Below, one piece after another: positions 5,010 to 5,359 of a stretch of 5,359 nucleotides of DNA. The DNA lies in contig JAPUHZ010000217.1 of NCBI GenBank assembly GCA_027297485.1, positions 1 through 5,359 of the forward strand. The letters run 5' to 3'. The translations under genes were made by a program, and so were the position numbers. This DNA is from Deltaproteobacteria bacterium (GTDB lineage Bacteria; Desulfobacterota_B; Binatia; UBA9968). How positions within the stretch are numbered: the first letter of the stretch is position 1; every line of letters begins with the position of its first letter. Under the pieces are notes generated by a model. That model did no database searches, had not been told where the DNA came from, and was given only the letters and a program-made list of their open reading frames with translations.

Positions 5010-5359
5010 CGGCGTCCCTATGATTAGGGGAGGCTTAAGCGAAAATCAAGCAGTGACCTTTTACAGTAGTGTTCTTCCATTTAATGGCACGGGACAATGC
5101 GCAAATAATGGTGCGGTTTAATGTCAAGCTACGGCCCCATGGCCTTTCACTGCTTAGGTCTTTTTCCGTTTTACTAATACAAACGCAGTAAGTAAGTTTA
5201 CATTTCCTCGGTGGAAGAAGCCTTCAGGCCGAGGGAAATGGGCCAGTGCCTTGAGGGCCGCCACCCCTACCCCTTCACGTGATTATTCCTACCGTTTGGG
5301 CCTGCACCAAGCCTCACGTTCGGTTCCCTCGCCCTTCAGTCTCCTTCACCTCGGAATAG
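5010..5359. other. Gene-poor region upstream of dinB, possibly a degraded element or structured RNA
   Basis: No convincing full gene lies here. On the minus strand a short frame from a GTG at 5264 to a TAA at 5154-5156 encodes about 36 residues, including HFPRPEGFFHRGNVNLL and VLVKRKK. The same frame upstream (about 5286-5350) reads RLKGEGTEREAWCRPKR before two stops (TAG, TAA) at 5283-5291. This could be a broken reading frame or chance reading of a non-coding RNA. The minus strand between about 5300 and 5359 contains runs such as GGGAACCGAACGTGAGGC that loosely recall group II intron ribozyme segments, but no reverse transcriptase or domain V is visible. A TTGACA on the minus strand (5122-5127) has no properly spaced -10 box. 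Confidence 0.3.
5201..5240. repeat. Strong imperfect hairpin upstream of dinB
   Basis: The arms CATTTCCTCGG (5201-5211) and CCGAGGGAAATG (5229-5240) pair over 11 bp with a single-base bulge. The 17-base interval can add a further GAAG/CTTC stem (5214-5217 with 5222-5225), giving a nearly continuous stem-loop. No T-run follows directly on either strand, so an intrinsic terminator is not supported. It lies about 190 bases upstream of dinB. It may be a structured RNA domain or a remnant of a mobile element. Confidence 0.55.

Noticed and set aside
5010..5100. LexA/SOS box or promoter directly upstream of dinB
   Set aside because: No CTGT-N8-ACAG or GAAC-N4-GTTC site is present; GAAC...GTAA near 5060-5075 is too imperfect. 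TTGATT with AATCAT at 18-base spacing on the minus strand is too weak to call a promoter.
1..5359. tRNA, rRNA, CRISPR array or insertion sequence
   Set aside because: No cloverleaf with a GGTTCGAATCC-type T-arm, no regularly spaced repeats, and no transposase motif or terminal inverted repeats were found on either strand by eye.

Overview
This is a bacterial chromosomal window of fairly high GC content. It is dominated by a leftward (minus-strand) gene train, read in the order dinB, hemD, hemE, hemH, that carries late steps of tetrapyrrole/heme synthesis behind a Y-family DNA polymerase. A small rightward type II toxin-antitoxin pair lies at the left end and converges on hemH. No RNA gene, CRISPR array or recognisable transposase was seen. 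The taxon cannot be fixed from the sequence. The protein style (a HemD of the IVSFESRR type, an FGGP-type ferrochelatase) fits an uncultivated soil or sediment lineage such as NC10/Methylomirabilota, Rokubacteria or a deltaproteobacterial relative, but this is a low-confidence impression.

Layout. Positions 1-263 hold no intact gene. They contain an 18-bp perfect palindrome (88-105) and, on the minus strand at about 153-224, a diverged fragment of the 3' end of a ferrochelatase gene. A well-spaced sigma70-type promoter (264-292) drives a Phd/YefM-type antitoxin (299-544) and an overlapping PIN-domain VapC toxin (541-927). After a short convergent gap with a GC-rich hairpin comes hemH (970-1923, minus), then hemE (1934-2968, minus), hemD (2991-3854, minus) and dinB (3888-5009, minus). 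Positions 5010-5359 hold no convincing gene but do hold a strong imperfect hairpin (5201-5240) and sequence with the look of a structured RNA or a degraded element.

How the genes work together. HemD makes uroporphyrinogen III from hydroxymethylbilane, HemE decarboxylates it to coproporphyrinogen III, and HemH inserts ferrous iron into the final porphyrin. The earlier enzymes (HemA, HemL, HemB, HemC) and the oxidase/decarboxylase steps between HemE and HemH are not in the window. The three hem genes are separated by 10-22 nt and are very likely one operon. dinB sits 33 nt upstream on the same strand and may be co-transcribed with them.

The most notable observation is that the toxin-antitoxin cassette is bracketed by two collinear, same-orientation hemH 3' ends: the real one to its right and a decayed one to its left. 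This suggests that the cassette arrived by recombination at, or was trapped beside, the end of hemH.
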